Below are positions 41,811-43,000 of a stretch of 43,000 nucleotides of DNA, piece by piece (position 1 is the first letter of the stretch; each line of letters begins with the position of its first letter). The notes beneath the pieces are model-generated. The model was not told the DNA's origin and did not search any database. It was given only the letters and a program-made list of their open reading frames with translations. The DNA is from Saprospiraceae bacterium UBA6168 (lineage in GTDB: Bacteria; Bacteroidota; Bacteroidia; Chitinophagales; Saprospiraceae): the NCBI GenBank assembly GCA_002435785.1, contig DIUC01000048.1:1-43000 (forward strand), in the 5' to 3' direction. The translations under genes were made by a program, and so were the position numbers.

Positions 41811-42770
41811 TCACATGACGCCCACCTTCCAGCCGCCTGCCACGCCGGCGGACAAGTTTTGTACATTCAAGTACGCATTGCCCGCAGGGCCAAGTGCACT
41901 GGCGGGCACCTGCATCACCTGGCCTGGCGGCACCGTGAGGCCAGCCCCTTCGGGCATGGTATCGGCGGCGGCGGAGAGGGCGAAGCGCAGTTGCGTGACG
42001 CCAATATTGCGCAGCGTAAACTGCGTCTGGGCACTGATGCCCTGGCTCTCGATGTTGAGCGTGGCGCCGCCCTGCACGATGCCTTCGAGGCTGCCGTCGT
42101 CGTTGTTGGAGGGGCGGCGGATGATGCTTTGGTCCATAAAATCGTCCAAGCGGGCGGGAAAGCCGAGGTTCTTCCCGGCAATGAAAAGGAGGTTCAGGCC
42201 CAACTGCGCCACCAGTGCCGTGCGGGCTGTGCTGGTGGCCGTGCGCAGCGACTCCACGCTGCCGAATGCCTGCAACTGGCTGGTGCGGGCATCGTTGTAA
42301 TTATCGAGCAGGTTAGTGAATTCGGTGCCGATGGTCGTGCCCAAGTCGGCGGCATAATGCACGCTGCGGTCCTTCATCCGGGTCATCAGCGTGGCGACGT
42401 TGCCCTTTGTGGCATTGGCGAATTCGGTGAGGCCCTGCGGGAAAAACTCCATGTACTGGGACGAATCGTTGCCAAATGCACTCCGAACGGCCCCCTCCCG
42501 GCGGCTAACTACCCGCTTGAACTCCTCGATTATTTTGTCCACGTTCAGCGTGCCGCCTTTTTGAATGCCCGCCTTGAGATTCTCGGCGTTAATGGCGTTG
42601 CCAAATGCCGACACAAGCGGCGTGGTGGGCGTGATGATGGGGGTGTAAATCCCGGTGCCGTTGTTGGCAATGGTCCGATTTAGGTGGTCTTCGCTGAATT
42701 TGCGGAGGTTGTCGTCGCCGAATTTGTCTGTTTCAAACGGGTTTTTGAAATAAGTCTGTAGGTTAAGCAT
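41811..42770 (-). CDS. Unrecognised 319-residue protein
   Basis: I do not recognise this gene. The product has no signal peptide or clear membrane helix. The first two thirds look helical (for example NVDKIIEEFKRVVSRREGAV and NLLDNYNDARTSQLQAF) and the last 90 residues are beta-rich (TLNIESQGISAQTQFTLRNI and PPGQVMQVPASALGPAGNAY). A helical body with a beta tip would fit a structural or surface-binding protein, but that is only a guess. It has coding character and stands alone between a strong terminator and the tandem repeat at the window edge. Confidence 0.8.
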   Translation of the reverse strand: MLNLQTYFKNPFETDKFGDDNLRKFSEDHLNRTIANNGTGIYTPIITPTTPLVSAFGNAINAENLKAGIQKGGTLNVDKIIEEFKRVVSRREGAVRSAFGNDSSQYMEFFPQGLTEFANATKGNVATLMTRMKDRSVHYAADLGTTIGTEFTNLLDNYNDARTSQLQAFGSVESLRTATSTARTALVAQLGLNLLFIAGKNLGFPARLDDFMDQSIIRRPSNNDDGSLEGIVQGGATLNIESQGISAQTQFTLRNIGVTQLRFALSAAADTMPEGAGLTVPPGQVMQVPASALGPAGNAYLNVQNLSAGVAGGWKVGVM

Positions 42771-42909
42771 GGTGCATGTGAAGATTTTAAATTAGGCCGA
42801 TGTTGCATGCTACTTTGGCCAAAAAGTTTTGATGGGATAAATTTATTACATAGGTAAGGTAATGCGCAAGTGTAATTGGCAATTATTTTAGAAAATAGTA
42901 ATAATTTTT

Positions 42910-43000
42910 CAGGGTGGCAACTCCGATTTTGGAGTGGCGGCGCTGAACGTTCAGGGTGGCAACTCCGATTTTGGAGTAGTGGCGCTGAACGTTCAGGGTG
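42910..43000. repeat. 42-bp tandem repeat at the window edge
   Basis: Two full copies (42910-42951 and 42952-42993, differing at two bases) and the start of a third. Each unit contains ACTCC-gatttt-GGAGT, and the junction forms the 12-bp palindrome CTGAACGTTCAG. It stays open in frame on both strands (plus strand: QGGNSDFGVAALNV), so coding cannot be excluded, but the palindromes suggest an intergenic repeat. It continues past the window. Confidence 0.9.

Noticed and set aside
42910..43000. Possible CRISPR array at the right edge
   Set aside because: The 42-bp units follow each other directly, with no spacers.

Overview
This 43-kb window reads as chromosomal DNA of a Bacteroidota bacterium, probably from the Saprospiria side of the phylum (that rank is a guess). 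The signs are a kelch protein with a type IX secretion C-terminal sorting domain, a fused ResB-CcsA (CcsBA) cytochrome assembly protein, a DUF5777 barrel next to YceI, a GYDIA-type GHMP kinase, promoters of the TTTG / TAnnTTTG type, and few Shine-Dalgarno sequences. No rRNA, tRNA, CRISPR array, prophage or complete insertion sequence was seen.

Left end (0-11.6 kb): a gene remnant, then a 13-haem exported multihaem cytochrome and, on the same strand, a giant 2,071-residue exported cytochrome with about 82 CxxCH motifs (hand count). The giant protein is built from three-haem units grouped into super-repeats of exactly 1,113 bp. After a stretch of palindromic repeats with a DUF559 nuclease gene come an outer-membrane beta-barrel protein, a two-gene cassette whose HNH gene carries an in-frame stop, and a lipoprotein with NrfJ-like domains. 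The convergent CcsBA gene supplies haem attachment. Together these could form a periplasm-to-outside electron conduit; that is inference.

Middle (11.6-26.2 kb): a minus-strand run holds, in transcription order, a DUF2231 membrane protein, an OmpR-type regulator and its sensor kinase, a lipoprotein rubrerythrin with a damaged rubredoxin centre, a second DUF2231 protein, a small exported His-rich protein, a CzcA/CusA-type metal-efflux RND pump, its TolC-like outer-membrane factor, its adaptor lipoprotein, and CcsBA. A Uma2-type nuclease gene sits in the opposite direction between the pump and its outer-membrane factor. This block looks like metal and redox stress handling.

Right part (26.2-43 kb): a hybrid sensor/regulator with an AraC output domain, two small lipoproteins (one with an in-frame stop), the kelch protein, a minus-strand trio of cytochrome-like lipoprotein, DUF5777 barrel and YceI, a DEAD-box helicase, a NifU-type Fe-S protein, an FNR-type reductase overlapping a GHMP kinase, a ParE-type toxin-antitoxin pair, an orphan DUF433 gene, purD, a Bcp peroxiredoxin, a nucleotidyltransferase, an unrecognised 319-residue protein, and a 42-bp tandem repeat running off the right edge.

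Short tandem repeats of 7-10 bp (for example the ATCCGAA and ATCGTAA types) are spread through the gaps, often as inverted pairs. They also lie inside the GHMP kinase gene and over the stop codons of several genes. All coordinates, motif counts and domain calls were made by eye; no database search was run.
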